Of a stretch of DNA of 64,000 nt, positions 28,033 to 38,055 are shown piece by piece; position 1 is the stretch's first letter, and each line of letters begins with the position of its first letter. A program made the position numbers and the translations under genes. The DNA is taken from contig JAJDBP010000007.1 in NCBI GenBank assembly GCA_029261295.1, forward strand, positions 124,001 through 188,000. Reading direction: 5' to 3'. Below the pieces are notes generated by a model. The model was not told the DNA's origin and did not search any database. It saw only the letters and a program-made list of their open reading frames with translations. Source of the stretch: Nitrospirales bacterium (GTDB lineage Bacteria > Nitrospirota > Nitrospiria > Nitrospirales > UBA8639).

Positions 28033-28893
28033 TTACTTGTCGCACGATTTTCGCAAAGCTTGAGCCACCTGAATGGCATCTTTCATAGCGCCCACATCAT
28101 GAACTCGCAGAATATTGACTCCTTGCCAAACTGCTATGGCAACAGCCGCAGCATTTCCCGATTCTCGCTCAGCTACCGGTTTCCCCGTTAATTGCCCGAT
28201 AAAGGCCTTACGAGAAATCCCGACCATAAGTGGTTGTTCTAATTGAAGAAATTCTCCAATATTAGAAAGAATCTCAAGATTATGGTCACAAGTTTTCCCA
28301 AATCCGATTCCAGGATCAATGATAATTCGATCGGGGGAAATTCCCATGGATAGAGCCATCGTAATACTTTGGGATAAAAAGCTCTTCACCTCCTCAACCA
28401 CATCAATATAATGAGGAGTATTTTGCATGGTGGCACTGGACCCTTGCCGATGCATGAGCACCACACAAGCCCCTGATTCTTTGACAACTTTTCCCATATA
28501 AGAATCATCCCTTAAGGCACTCACATCGTTCACCATTGAGGCTCCACAATCCAAGGCCACTTGCGCCACAGAGGCTTTCCTGGTGTCAATCGAAAAAGGA
28601 ATATCTATGGATTTCCCTATGGCTTGGACAATTGGACGAATTCGAGTAATTTCTTCCTTTTCATCCACCTCTGACGCACCTGGTCTAGTCGATTCTCCTC
28701 CAATATCTATGATGTCAGCGCCTTGATTAACCATTTTTTGCGCCTGGTCAACCGCAAGGGAAGGATCCATAAACTTTCCACCATCGGAAAACGAATCTGG
28801 AGTCACATTCAAAATGCCCATAATAAGAGCATGAGAATCCAAGAAAAGATTTTTCTCTCGGCAACGAATCTCTGTAGGGGCAACGACAGCCAT
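28033..28893 (-). CDS. folP: Dihydropteroate synthase
   Basis: Condenses p-aminobenzoate with the pterin pyrophosphate in folate synthesis. The 286-residue TIM barrel has IMGILNVTPDSFSDGGKF, GADIIDIGGESTRPGA, the SIDTRKASVA strand, VNDVSALRD, the DPGIGFGKT loop and the C-terminal LRVHDVGA. These are the complete set of pterin and sulfonamide-site loops. It lies 166 bases downstream of ftsH and 37 bases upstream of glmM. Confidence 0.97.
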   Translation of the reverse strand: MAVVAPTEIRCREKNLFLDSHALIMGILNVTPDSFSDGGKFMDPSLAVDQAQKMVNQGADIIDIGGESTRPGASEVDEKEEITRIRPIVQAIGKSIDIPFSIDTRKASVAQVALDCGASMVNDVSALRDDSYMGKVVKESGACVVLMHRQGSSATMQNTPHYIDVVEEVKSFLSQSITMALSMGISPDRIIIDPGIGFGKTCDHNLEILSNIGEFLQLEQPLMVGISRKAFIGQLTGKPVAERESGNAAAVAIAVWQGVNILRVHDVGAMKDAIQVAQALRKSCDK

Positions 28894-29059
28894 AGAGGTT
28901 TGGTCCCTATACGGGATTCAGAAAATACTCCATTGATTGGATATAAAATTCTGTATCAGCCTTCCAATTCCTTGGGGTCTCCAAGAAAGAAGGAATTCTG
29001 AAATTCAGCCTAAGGGTTATGGTCTCTTGGGGGAGATTAAGGCAGAAGAATAATAGATG

Positions 29060-30883
29060 TCAGACTGCAGCAATCTGTTCGAGTGATGAAGACTGTTGAA
29101 CAATTTGGTCAACTTCTACTCCGTCCAAGACCTCTTTTTCCAACAGCGCTTCGGCAACAGCACGTAGTGAATGAATATGTTCCGTCAGCATTCGCGTTGT
29201 TCGGTCGTACGCTTCAACAACAAGCCGTTTGACCTCCTTATCGATTTCCAAAGCGACTTGATCACTAAAGTCGCGTTTAGAGCCAAAATCACGACCCAGA
29301 AATACTTCTTCATCTTTTTTCCCAAAGGTCAATGGACCAAGTTTTTCACTCATGCCCCATTCACAGACCATTTTCCTGGCTAATTCAGTAGCCCGTTCAA
29401 TATCATTACCGGCTCCAGTCGTCACACTTTTAAAAATTAATTCCTCAGCAACGCGCCCACCAAAAAGGATCGAAAGCGTGTTGTATAAAAATTCCTTTGA
29501 ATAACTATGACGGTCATCAATGGGCAATTGCATCGTCATACCCAAAGCTCGCCCTCGAGGAATAATGGTCACCTTATGAACTGGATCAGTGCCTGGCAAT
29601 AAAATAGCCATGAGTGCGTGGCCAGCTTCATGAAAGGCTGTGGTCCGCTTTTCCTCCTCGGTAAGCACCATGCTCTTACGCTCAACCCCCATCAGCACTT
29701 TATCTTTGGCATTTTCAAAATCAATCTGATCGACAGACTTTTTATCTAAGCGCGCAGCCCATAGAGCAGCTTCATTCACTAAATTTTCCAAATCCGCACC
29801 GGAGAATCCTGGAGTGCCCCTCGCAATTTGTTCCAAATCGACACCAGCAGATATCGGCACTTTTTTTGTGTGAACAGTTAAGATTTCGGCACGCCCTCTG
29901 ACATCAGGTCGATTGACCACCACCTGCCGATCAAAGCGACCAGGCCTCAATAACGCAGGATCTAGCACATCAGGTCGATTGGTGGCTGCAATTAAAATAA
30001 CCCCTTCGGTGGTATCAAACCCGTCCATTTCAACCAGTAATTGATTGAGGGTTTGTTCACGCTCATCATGGCCGCCGCCCATACCCGCTCCTCGCAATCG
30101 ACCCACCGCATCAATTTCATCAATAAAAATGATACAAGGGGCATGTTTCTTCCCCTGCTCAAATAAGTCACGAACGCGAGAGGCTCCGACTCCAACAAAC
30201 ATTTCGACAAAGTCAGAACCACTAATACTAAAGAAAGGAACTCCGGCCTCACCGGCAATGGCTTTGGCTAAAAGGGTTTTTCCTGTACCAGGAGGTCCCA
30301 CAATGAGGACACCCTTGGGAATCCGCCCACCCAGCTTTTGGAATTTTTGAGGGTCCTTAAGAAATTCAATAATCTCAACAACTTCTTCTTTGGCTTCATC
30401 GACGCCAGCCACATCGGCAAACGTGACTTTTTTCTTTTCTTCAGTGAGCATCCGGGCTCGACTTTTACCAAAGGAAAGGGCTCGATTACCTCCAACCTGC
30501 ATCTGCCTCATGAGGAAAAACCATAGACCTAAAAACAGAATAAAGGGGCCCCACGAAAGAAGGAAGGTGATGTACCACGGACCATCATCTTGTGGTTTCG
30601 CTTCTATTTGTACAGACTTTTCTCGTAAGACTTTGACGAGATCAGGATATTCAACAGCATATGTTTGAATACGGTTACCATCTCGTAAAATGGCACTGAT
30701 GTTGTTCTGTTTGATAATAACTTTTTCAACATCCCCTTTTTCTAAATGCCCCATAAATTCGCTGAAAATGACAGGATCTTCTGGATGTTGATTGGGTACC
30801 GTAAACAGATTAAACAGGAGGATCATAAATAGGCAAACGAATACCCAAAACAAAAGATTTTTCACACGAGAATTCATATTCAA
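29060..30883 (-). CDS. ftsH: ATP-dependent zinc metalloprotease FtsH
   Basis: Inner-membrane AAA+ protease that degrades membrane proteins and regulators. The 607-residue chain has two membrane helices (about 8-26 and 108-125) flanking a periplasmic domain, the P-loop GPPGTGKT, Walker [10 protein letters not shown], the second region of homology [20 protein letters not shown] and the zinc site HEAGH. The loop after Walker B reads [11 protein letters not shown], slightly off the usual form but intact. It lies between hpt and folP, as in many bacteria (tilS-hpt-ftsH-folP). Confidence 0.97.
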   Translation of the reverse strand: MNMNSRVKNLLFWVFVCLFMILLFNLFTVPNQHPEDPVIFSEFMGHLEKGDVEKVIIKQNNISAILRDGNRIQTYAVEYPDLVKVLREKSVQIEAKPQDDGPWYITFLLSWGPFILFLGLWFFLMRQMQVGGNRALSFGKSRARMLTEEKKKVTFADVAGVDEAKEEVVEIIEFLKDPQKFQKLGGRIPKGVLIVGPPGTGKTLLAKAIAGEAGVPFFSISGSDFVEMFVGVGASRVRDLFEQGKKHAPCIIFIDEIDAVGRLRGAGMGGGHDEREQTLNQLLVEMDGFDTTEGVILIAATNRPDVLDPALLRPGRFDRQVVVNRPDVRGRAEILTVHTKKVPISAGVDLEQIARGTPGFSGADLENLVNEAALWAARLDKKSVDQIDFENAKDKVLMGVERKSMVLTEEEKRTTAFHEAGHALMAILLPGTDPVHKVTIIPRGRALGMTMQLPIDDRHSYSKEFLYNTLSILFGGRVAEELIFKSVTTGAGNDIERATELARKMVCEWGMSEKLGPLTFGKKDEEVFLGRDFGSKRDFSDQVALEIDKEVKRLVVEAYDRTTRMLTEHIHSLRAVAEALLEKEVLDGVEVDQIVQQSSSLEQIAAV

Positions 30884-31007
30884 AACAACTCCCTCTAAAC
30901 AAGTATCACGGTCAAATAGCTAACCTAATGTAAAAACCCTAAGAGAACCAATTGATTGTACCACGCAATTTTGAGAAGTGACAACCATCATCGTCAAACC
31001 GGTTATC

Positions 31008-31541
31008 TCAAGCCTTAGCCTGATCCATTTGGGCTAAGTACGGAAGATTCCGATATTTCTGCTCAAAATCTAATCCATATCCCACAATATAGATAGGAGG
31101 CACCTCAAACCCAACGTACTTGGGCTGAATTTCCACCTCTCGATTCGCAGGTTTATCCAGCAATGTACAAATCTCTATCGACTCAGGATTATGTTTGCGT
31201 AAATGGGATTCCAAAACTTGTGCTGTTAACCCGGAATCAACGATGTCTTCGACCAACAACACATGTCGTTTAGTAATCTTCTCGGTTAACTCCGACCATA
31301 CTTTGACCGTTTTTGAAGAATGCCCAGCTTTTTTTGTACTTGTGCCAATGAGAAAATCAATTTGAACGGGCAATTGAATCACTCGAACTAAATCTGCAAA
31401 AAACACATAGGCCCCTTTGAGAACTCCAATTACCACTAAATCCTTCCCCTGATAGTCTTGAGAAATCTGCTGCCCGAGCTCCAGAATACGGGTACGAACC
31501 GATTCTTGGGTCACAAAAGGCTTTCCAAAAATTTCTGGCAT
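31008..31541 (-). CDS. hpt: Hypoxanthine phosphoribosyltransferase
   Basis: Salvages hypoxanthine or guanine with PRPP. The 177-residue protein has the type I PRTase PRPP loop VLLVEDIVDSGLTA, the N-terminal VVIGVLKGAYVFFADL, a flexible-loop Ser/Thr region (GTSTKKAG) and the C-terminal purine-specificity VPPIYIVGYGLDFEQKYRNLPYL. It follows tilS by 11 bases on the minus strand, and this tilS-hpt-ftsH order is widely conserved. Confidence 0.96.
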   Translation of the reverse strand: MPEIFGKPFVTQESVRTRILELGQQISQDYQGKDLVVIGVLKGAYVFFADLVRVIQLPVQIDFLIGTSTKKAGHSSKTVKVWSELTEKITKRHVLLVEDIVDSGLTAQVLESHLRKHNPESIEICTLLDKPANREVEIQPKYVGFEVPPIYIVGYGLDFEQKYRNLPYLAQMDQAKA

Positions 31542-31552
31542 CGATTGTTTCT

Positions 31553-32980
31553 TTAACTCGTCAATGTGGCAATGACCACGGAGGTTGTAGCGGATGAGAC
31601 CTGAAAACGCTCATCCATTCTCATTCCACCCACCAAAATAATCCCTTCAGGAGCCACCAATAAAGGTAGTGTTTCGCGCTGAGAACGCGGAAGCTTCATA
31701 TCGGTAAAAAAGTCCTGCAGTTTTTTCTGGCGCCCACCCATGCCTTTTGGCCGAAACACATCACCAGGCTGCCAACTCCGGATTCGTAATTCAGGAGTAA
31801 ACGTATCGGCATCCAGATGCATCTGAGCGGCACCTGATGAAAAAGCTACCTCATTAGTATGCCGAACCGCTAACATCAATTGTTGTCCAGTCAGTGGCCA
31901 AATAACTTCCCCTGGAACATCAACCGCAATTTCGTTCTCCTGAAAAACCCCCAAGGGTTTAGAACCCATTGTTTCCCTTTTTGAAAAAACCAGCCATTCA
32001 TATTCCTGAGTTACATGAACCGAATGAATGTGTAGTTTCCAACCAGTCTGCCCGCGCGCTAAGAGATCTAACAGTCGTTGAATGAGGTCAAAGCGTGGAC
32101 TTTGAAGATTCCCGTTTAGTTGCTTAAGCCCCTGCTGAACAACTCGTCGTTGAATCGCCAAAGGCAAAGCAAGCAATGCGGCTCGATCTATTTGAATTTC
32201 TCGTTTCCCTTTGTCCTCACCTATGTCTTGAAGGGCTTTAGCCGCAACATGCTCTAAATAGATATGGTCTTCTCGGATTATTTCGGCCTGACGCGACAAC
32301 ACCGAGACAAGCCCTGGAGCATAGTCTTGTAGTTGAGGCATTAAATTTTTTCGAATTCGATTTCGCAAATACGTGGTCTGATTATTTGAAGAATCCACAC
32401 GATAGGTCCATTGCCGCTGATCTAAATAATGCACAATTTCCCTTCGAGGAAAATTCAGAATTGGTCGTACAATTCGACCTCCCCGCGTGGGAGGGATCCC
32501 GCTTAATCCCCCTGATCCACTCCCGCGAATCATCCACATTAAGACAGTTTCAGCTTGATCATCAGCCGTATGCCCGGTAGCAATCTTGGTCGCCCCACTC
32601 TCCTGAACAATCTCTTCCAGGGCCTGATAGCGAACTTCTCGTGCATATGCCTGAAGTGACTGTTTGGATGATCGAACCTCTTGCTTACATAATCGAGGTG
32701 TTCGAATAAACACTGGAACGGTAAGTGCTGCTCCTAATTGCTCAACAAAGACAGCATCCTCCTCACTTTCCGTTCCACGAAGACCATGGTTAATATGGCC
32801 AATGCTGAGAGTCCACTTCCATCGCGGCGCCAAGGCGACTAAACAGGCTAGTAAGGCCACAGAATCCGGCCCTCCCGATACAGCCACCACGATTCGATCC
32901 CCCAGACGTAATAAGTTGCGAGCCGTAATAGCTTGGTGAACCTTCTCTTCTAACTTCAGAAGGGGTGATGACTTGGCCAT
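31553..32980 (-). CDS. tilS: tRNA(Ile)-lysidine synthase
   Basis: Adds lysine to C34 of the tRNA-Ile(CAU) anticodon, changing its reading from AUG to AUA. The 475-residue protein has the PP-loop VAVSGGPDSVALLACL near residue 30, the conserved GHTADDQAETVLM and IVRPILNFPRREI, and a C-terminal TilS domain ending with the KKLQDFFTDMKLP segment. Its ATG follows directly on the stop of ribF, in the reading order TAA-ATG as seen on the minus strand. Confidence 0.96.
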   Translation of the reverse strand: MAKSSPLLKLEEKVHQAITARNLLRLGDRIVVAVSGGPDSVALLACLVALAPRWKWTLSIGHINHGLRGTESEEDAVFVEQLGAALTVPVFIRTPRLCKQEVRSSKQSLQAYAREVRYQALEEIVQESGATKIATGHTADDQAETVLMWMIRGSGSGGLSGIPPTRGGRIVRPILNFPRREIVHYLDQRQWTYRVDSSNNQTTYLRNRIRKNLMPQLQDYAPGLVSVLSRQAEIIREDHIYLEHVAAKALQDIGEDKGKREIQIDRAALLALPLAIQRRVVQQGLKQLNGNLQSPRFDLIQRLLDLLARGQTGWKLHIHSVHVTQEYEWLVFSKRETMGSKPLGVFQENEIAVDVPGEVIWPLTGQQLMLAVRHTNEVAFSSGAAQMHLDADTFTPELRIRSWQPGDVFRPKGMGGRQKKLQDFFTDMKLPRSQRETLPLLVAPEGIILVGGMRMDERFQVSSATTSVVIATLTS

Positions 32981-33952
32981 TTAGCCATGCTCCTTATTCG
33001 TTGCCACTAGGTCCAGAGGACGGTCTTTATACTTTTCTAAAATTTTCCTTGCTTGGGCACCATCCTGCGCCATTTGTTTCAACAGATCATCAACACTTTG
33101 AAAAGTCATATCTCCTCTTACCTGTTGAATAAAAGACACAGAGATATCCCTGCCATATAAGTGCAACATCTGATCAAAAATATGGACTTCAAGCAGCCGT
33201 TCACCATCCTCAAAGGTCGGGCGTTTGCCAATATACGTCACCGAAGGAACAGAGGCGCCATCAATCTCCACCAAGGTGGCATAAATGCCATCGGCAGGAA
33301 GCACTCGATGAGTGGGAATACGAAGATTTGCCGTTGGCCACCCCAATTGGCGACCGCGCTTCTCTCCTTCTATCACCGTATTTGCTAACCGATACGGCCG
33401 ACCTAAACATTCTTTTCCCTCCACAACATTTCCGGCAGACAAGCATTGTCTAATACGAGTCGAACTCACAACCTCCTTACCTAATACAACAGGCGTGACT
33501 GGCTGTACGTCAAAATTTGTCAACCGCCCTAACCGTACTAAATCTTGAATCGTTCCTTCACGTCCTTTTCCAAATACAAAATTTTCGCCAACTAACAACC
33601 GTCGAACTCCCAAACCCTCATATAATACCTGTTGGACAAATTGATCTGGAGTCAACGAAGCCAAGGCCAGAGTAAAAGGAAGAATGATGAGTTCGGCGAT
33701 CCCTAGCTGCTCGAAAAAATCGTACTTTTCCTGAGCATCGGATAAAAATTTAGGAAGAGTTCCCGGCCGTAACACTTCGATGGGATGAGGGTCGAAGGAC
33801 AACACCATAGGACTCCCCTTCAAACGATCAGCTTGTTCAACGACGGCTTTGATTAAGGCTCGATGGCCGACATGCTGTCCATCGAAGTTCCCAATGGTGA
33901 GAACGGGAAATTCAGCAAGCGGAGCTGAAGGCAAACCTCTGACAATGTTCAT
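32981..33952 (-). CDS. ribF: Bifunctional riboflavin kinase/FAD synthetase
   Basis: Makes FMN and then FAD from riboflavin. The 323-residue chain has the nucleotidyltransferase part with [17 protein letters not shown] and [11 protein letters not shown], then the flavokinase barrel with [15 protein letters not shown] and YIGKRPTF. Its ATG overlaps the hemB stop as ATGA (33949-33952), a sign of translational coupling. No FMN riboswitch is visible: the upstream sequence is hemB coding DNA. Confidence 0.97.
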   Translation of the reverse strand: MNIVRGLPSAPLAEFPVLTIGNFDGQHVGHRALIKAVVEQADRLKGSPMVLSFDPHPIEVLRPGTLPKFLSDAQEKYDFFEQLGIAELIILPFTLALASLTPDQFVQQVLYEGLGVRRLLVGENFVFGKGREGTIQDLVRLGRLTNFDVQPVTPVVLGKEVVSSTRIRQCLSAGNVVEGKECLGRPYRLANTVIEGEKRGRQLGWPTANLRIPTHRVLPADGIYATLVEIDGASVPSVTYIGKRPTFEDGERLLEVHIFDQMLHLYGRDISVSFIQQVRGDMTFQSVDDLLKQMAQDGAQARKILEKYKDRPLDLVATNKEHG

Positions 33953-34932
33953 AGGTCATGTTGCGTAAGAAGCTGAGCAGCTTCTTTGGCAAAATAGGTA
34001 AGAATGAGGTCAGCTCCTGCACGTTTAATTGACAGAAGGCTTTCCATCATCACTGAAGATTCATCAATCCAGTTATGTTGAGCGGCAGCTTTAATCATGC
34101 TGTATTCACCACTCACTTGATACGCCGCAAGAGGGACATTCGCCATTTCACGCACCCGCCTTAGAATATCTAAGTAGAATAGCGCCGGCTTCACCATGAC
34201 GATATCAGCCCCCTCTTCAAGATCTAGCTCAACTTCGCGTAAGGCTTCTCGCGCATTGGCAGCATCCATTTGATAGGAACGTCTATCACCGAACGACGGA
34301 CTCGAAAAAGCGGCATCCCGAAAGGGAGCATAAAGAGCCGAAGCATATTTGGCTGAATACGCCATGATAGGCATTTCGGAATACCCTTCCTTGTCTAACG
34401 CTCCACGAAGCGCTTTGACTCGGCCATCCATCATGTCGGAAGGGGCTACCATATCCACTCCCGCCTCTGCATGGCTCAGTGCCATGGCTTGAAGACAATC
34501 CAAGGTTTCATCGTTGAGAATTTGGCCGTCACGGACAATACCGCAATGTCCATGAGACGTGTATTCATCGATACACACATCAGTGATCACGATTAAATCA
34601 GGAAACTTTGCTTTGATGGCTCGTACGGCTAATTGCACGACTCCATCTTTCTCAAGAGCAGAAGTTCCCTTTTCATCTTTTTGTTCAGGAATGCCAAAGA
34701 GAATGACCGCCGGAATCCCTAACGCGCACACATTCTCCATTTCTGGAACGAGACGATCGACGGACCAACGATACTGCCCCGGCATGGAAGGAATAGGTTC
34801 CTGTTTATTATTTCCAAAAGTGACAAACAGGGGGTAGATCAAATCGTCGGTGGTTAACTTAGCCTCGCGCACCATCCGTCGCAACGAAGCATGCTGACGA
34901 AGTCGTCGCATTCGATGAAGAGGAAATCCCAT
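33949..34932 (-). CDS. hemB: Porphobilinogen synthase (delta-aminolevulinate dehydratase)
   Basis: Condenses two aminolevulinate molecules to porphobilinogen. The 327-residue barrel has both Schiff-base lysines: Lys in [13 protein letters not shown] and Lys in [13 protein letters not shown]. The metal loop reads [14 protein letters not shown], with Cys at the first and third ligand positions and Asp at the second, so it is neither the all-Cys zinc type nor the all-Asp type. Downstream it overlaps ribF; upstream it is separated from the CBS protein gene by 117 bases. Confidence 0.97.
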   Translation of the reverse strand: MGFPLHRMRRLRQHASLRRMVREAKLTTDDLIYPLFVTFGNNKQEPIPSMPGQYRWSVDRLVPEMENVCALGIPAVILFGIPEQKDEKGTSALEKDGVVQLAVRAIKAKFPDLIVITDVCIDEYTSHGHCGIVRDGQILNDETLDCLQAMALSHAEAGVDMVAPSDMMDGRVKALRGALDKEGYSEMPIMAYSAKYASALYAPFRDAAFSSPSFGDRRSYQMDAANAREALREVELDLEEGADIVMVKPALFYLDILRRVREMANVPLAAYQVSGEYSMIKAAAQHNWIDESSVMMESLLSIKRAGADLILTYFAKEAAQLLTQHDL

Positions 34933-35049
34933 TTCGGTTCCTACGGGTTCTTCAAAATTTTTATAAGAGTGAGAATTGGACCCACGAGTAAATCACCGCA
35001 GTTTGACTTCGAATGCCCCTCAAAAAATGAAGGCTACAACCATGTGAAA

Positions 35050-35442
35050 TTATTTTCGTGGAAGATTGGTTAAAAAGACCACAAGATCACGCACAGAAAT
35101 CATGCCCACCATCTTCCCGTCTTTGGTAATACCTAAATGCCGGATATGCTGTTTAGCCATCAGGTCGTTGGCATCCAACAATGTAGAATTTCCCTCTATA
35201 GAGGCAATAGGTGCCGACATAATTTTTTCGACTGTGGTCGTCAGAGGATCGGCGCCTGCCGCCACCACTCGTCGCACCAAATCCGTGTCAGTAAGTATCC
35301 CAATGATTTCTTCCCCGCTAGTAATGAAGATGCTACCAATCCCATTATCGCGCATCATTTCAGCGGCAGTCTTCACAGAAATATCACGGTCTACCTTGAC
35401 AATTTTTTCTAGGGGTACCATACACGACTTTACAGGAACCAT
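35050..35442 (-). CDS. Two-CBS-domain protein
   Basis: A stand-alone pair of CBS domains, 130 residues. The first domain runs from about residue 5 to 60 (IVKVDRDISVKTAAEMM, GIGSIFIT, IIGILTDTDLVRRV) and the second from about 70 to 127 (IASIEGNSTLLDANDLM, IRHLGIT, MVGMISVRDLVVFL). Such pairs bind adenosine nucleotides as energy or redox sensors. No catalytic domain is attached. Lying inside the heme run it may sense adenylate state for that pathway, but nothing in the sequence proves this; it could be an independent gene. Confidence 0.9.
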   Translation of the reverse strand: MVPVKSCMVPLEKIVKVDRDISVKTAAEMMRDNGIGSIFITSGEEIIGILTDTDLVRRVVAAGADPLTTTVEKIMSAPIASIEGNSTLLDANDLMAKQHIRHLGITKDGKMVGMISVRDLVVFLTNLPRK

Positions 35443-35543
35443 GGCGCTATTCCTCCAATCAATCGATTAACATTATATAATGACATCGTAGTCTACTCTC
35501 ATTGCATTAAGGACAGACTAATCTGCCATTATAACCATTTTCA

Positions 35544-37103
35544 TTATCCCAATGGCATCTGAGACTGACAGTGATGGGCATGGGCAACAATGGCCTCCAC
35601 TAAGGCCGGCACGGTATTTTCCGCAGCCACGATATCAACCGACAACCCCTCTTCTTTGACCGTATTCGCTGTGATAGGGCCAATACATGCCACTGTTGTA
35701 TTCTGTGTCAGCGCATGCATCTCAGCGCGACTGGCAAATTGCTGGCAGAAATTTTTAACAGTCGATGAACTCGTAAATGTTAAATAATGAATATCCTGAT
35801 TACGGAAACGATCAGAAATCGGGGTCCATTCTGATTCAGGCAACACGGCTTGATACCCATGAACGACTTGAACAAAAGCACCCATCTCTTTCAATTTCTC
35901 CGGAAGAATCTCTCTCGCCACTTTCGCACGAGGAATTAAAATTCGTTGCCCCTGTATACCCAAGCCACGTAAGGCTTCCAGAATCCCTTCAGCCTGAAAT
36001 TCTTTCGGAACAAGGTCAGCGATAATTCCCCAACGATTGGCTTCTTCTTCTGTACGAGGGCCAATGCAACACACCTTAGCTTTGCCAAGACACCGTGCAT
36101 CTTTTTGATGAAACCACAACCTTCCCATAAAGGCCCGGACTCCGTTCACGCTCGTAAAGATAATCCAATCATAGGTAGAAAGTTCAAGAATAGCCGCATC
36201 CACAGGCTTCCAGCTATCTGGTGGACAAATCTCCAAAGTGGGACATTCGATAGGCTCAGCACCCTGTTCTGCAAGCAAATTAGACAACGCTGGGGCCTGT
36301 GCTCTGGGTCTGGTCACTAAAATCCCTTTTCCAAATAAAGGTCGGGATTCGCACCAATTGAGACGGTCACGCAATCGGACGACTTCTCCTACCACAATAA
36401 CCGTTGGTGGACTGAAATCAGCTTTGGCAACTTTTTCCACAATATCAGCGAGAGTTCCAACCACCGTTTGCTGTCGGGCATAGGTCCCCCATCGAATGGC
36501 CGCAACCGGGGTTGTCGAAGGTTTTTTTTCTTGAAGCAGTCTGTCGACAATACTTGGAAGATTTTTCGTGCCCATTAAAAAAACCAGGGTTCCCTCTGAA
36601 GATGCCAAGCGAGGCCATTCCATCGCACTTGAAGGTTTTGTTGGATCTTCGTGTCCCGTCACAAACGCCACAGTTGAAGCCAGCGTTCTGTGTGTCACAG
36701 GAATTCCTGCATAGGCGGGGACCGCAACCGCGGCAGTCACCCCTGGAATAATAGAAAAGGCAATACCAGCTTCAGCTAGGGTTTCGGCCTCTTCCCCACC
36801 TCGACCAAAAACAAATGGATCACCACCTTTAAGGCGTACAACACATTTCCCTTCTTGTGCCCTTTCCACCAATAGGTCGTTGATTTCTGATTGATCGCGA
36901 TACGACCCACGGCCCTTTCGACCCACATAAATTCGCTCCGAAGTCCCCGGGGCATATTTCAACAGCTCAGGGTTGGCTAAATGATCATAAAGAACAACTT
37001 CGGCTATTTCCAAACATTCTTTCCCACGTAATGTCAGCAATTTAGGATCACCCGGACCCGCACCAACCAGATAGACATGAGATTTTTTTTGGATAATCCC
37101 CAT
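35544..37103 (-). CDS. cobA-hemD: Uroporphyrinogen-III C-methyltransferase/uroporphyrinogen-III synthase fusion
   Basis: A bifunctional enzyme of 519 residues. The N-terminal half is an SAM-dependent methyltransferase (SUMT/CobA): VYLVGAGPGDPKLLTLRG, VVRLKGGDPFVFGRGGEE, ITVIPGV-like IIPGVTAA and PVAAIRWGTYARQQTVVGTL. From about residue 260 the uroporphyrinogen-III synthase part begins (ILVTRPRAQAPALSNLL), with WIIFTSVNGVRAFM. It closes the ring and then directs it to siroheme. I start it at ATG 37103, 5 bases past the hemC stop. Two upstream in-frame starts (37121 and GTG 37148) would overlap hemC; the N-terminal homology begins only after 37103. Confidence 0.93.
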   Translation of the reverse strand: MGIIQKKSHVYLVGAGPGDPKLLTLRGKECLEIAEVVLYDHLANPELLKYAPGTSERIYVGRKGRGSYRDQSEINDLLVERAQEGKCVVRLKGGDPFVFGRGGEEAETLAEAGIAFSIIPGVTAAVAVPAYAGIPVTHRTLASTVAFVTGHEDPTKPSSAMEWPRLASSEGTLVFLMGTKNLPSIVDRLLQEKKPSTTPVAAIRWGTYARQQTVVGTLADIVEKVAKADFSPPTVIVVGEVVRLRDRLNWCESRPLFGKGILVTRPRAQAPALSNLLAEQGAEPIECPTLEICPPDSWKPVDAAILELSTYDWIIFTSVNGVRAFMGRLWFHQKDARCLGKAKVCCIGPRTEEEANRWGIIADLVPKEFQAEGILEALRGLGIQGQRILIPRAKVAREILPEKLKEMGAFVQVVHGYQAVLPESEWTPISDRFRNQDIHYLTFTSSSTVKNFCQQFASRAEMHALTQNTTVACIGPITANTVKEEGLSVDIVAAENTVPALVEAIVAHAHHCQSQMPLG

Positions 37104-37107
37104 CCTG

Positions 37108-38055
37108 TTAGGCCGCCCCATAAATTTCTTGCAATATGGGCTGTGCACCCCGCACTAATAATTCTTCCGCGACTGTAATGCCAAGAGATGCGGCCTCTGA
37201 CATTGGTCCAAACAACGAATACCTCACATAGCGTTTGCCATCAAGACTGACAACTAAACCATCCAACGTCAGCCGCTCACCGTCAAGCACGGCATGCCCA
37301 GCAATGGGTACCTGGCAGCCGCCCTCCAGTCGCTTTAAGAGTGCCCGTTCTGCCGTGACCGTCATCCGTGTCTCTTTATGCTCAAGCTTCTCTACCAAGG
37401 TGCGCACAAAATCATCATCATCTCGACCCTCAATACCTAAAGCGCCTTGTCCAATTGCCGGAAGGCTCACATCAAGGGGAAGACATTCGGTGATGTGCTC
37501 ATCCCACCCTAATCGCTTTAAACCAGAAGCCGCCAATACAATAGCATCAAAATGGTTTTCTTGAAGTTTGCGAAGACGGGTATCGACATTTCCTCGTAAC
37601 ATACCAATCTGAAGATCTGGACGGGCATGCAAGAGTTGAGACTGCCGACGCAAACTGCTCGTTCCCACCCGTGCTCCTAGCGACAACCCATGAAGTTGCT
37701 TCCCATCACGTGTTAGTAAGGCATCTCGAGGATCTTCACGCGCAGGAACACAAATAATGGTTAACCCATCAGGCAACACTGCGGGTAAATCTTTCATGCT
37801 ATGGACAGCAAGATCAATTTCTTTTCGCAAAAGAGCTTCTTCAATTTCCTTCACAAAGAGTCCTTTGCCACCAACTTTAGCCAGGGGAACATCTTGAATT
37901 TTGTCCCCACTCGTCTGAATTCGATGGAGAACAACAGAAAGATCAGGGGCGATGTGCTTGAGCTGGGCCTTCACCCATTCGGCTTGCCAAAGAGCCAGTT
38001 GACTCCCTCGAGTGCCGATCACAAGATTCGAGCGCGCTTGATTTTCCTTACTCAC
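37108..38055 (-). CDS. hemC: Hydroxymethylbilane synthase (porphobilinogen deaminase)
   Basis: Polymerises four porphobilinogens to hydroxymethylbilane. The 315-residue protein has IGTRGSQLALWQAEWVKAQL, HSMKDLP with catalytic Asp, RVGTSSLRRQSQLL, and the dipyrromethane-bearing Cys in RLEGGCQVPIAGHA. The start is GTG at 38055, overlapping the hemA stop as GTGA, so it is translationally coupled to hemA. The next gene, cobA-hemD, begins within a few bases of its stop. Confidence 0.97.
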   Translation of the reverse strand: MSKENQARSNLVIGTRGSQLALWQAEWVKAQLKHIAPDLSVVLHRIQTSGDKIQDVPLAKVGGKGLFVKEIEEALLRKEIDLAVHSMKDLPAVLPDGLTIICVPAREDPRDALLTRDGKQLHGLSLGARVGTSSLRRQSQLLHARPDLQIGMLRGNVDTRLRKLQENHFDAIVLAASGLKRLGWDEHITECLPLDVSLPAIGQGALGIEGRDDDDFVRTLVEKLEHKETRMTVTAERALLKRLEGGCQVPIAGHAVLDGERLTLDGLVVSLDGKRYVRYSLFGPMSEAASLGITVAEELLVRGAQPILQEIYGAA

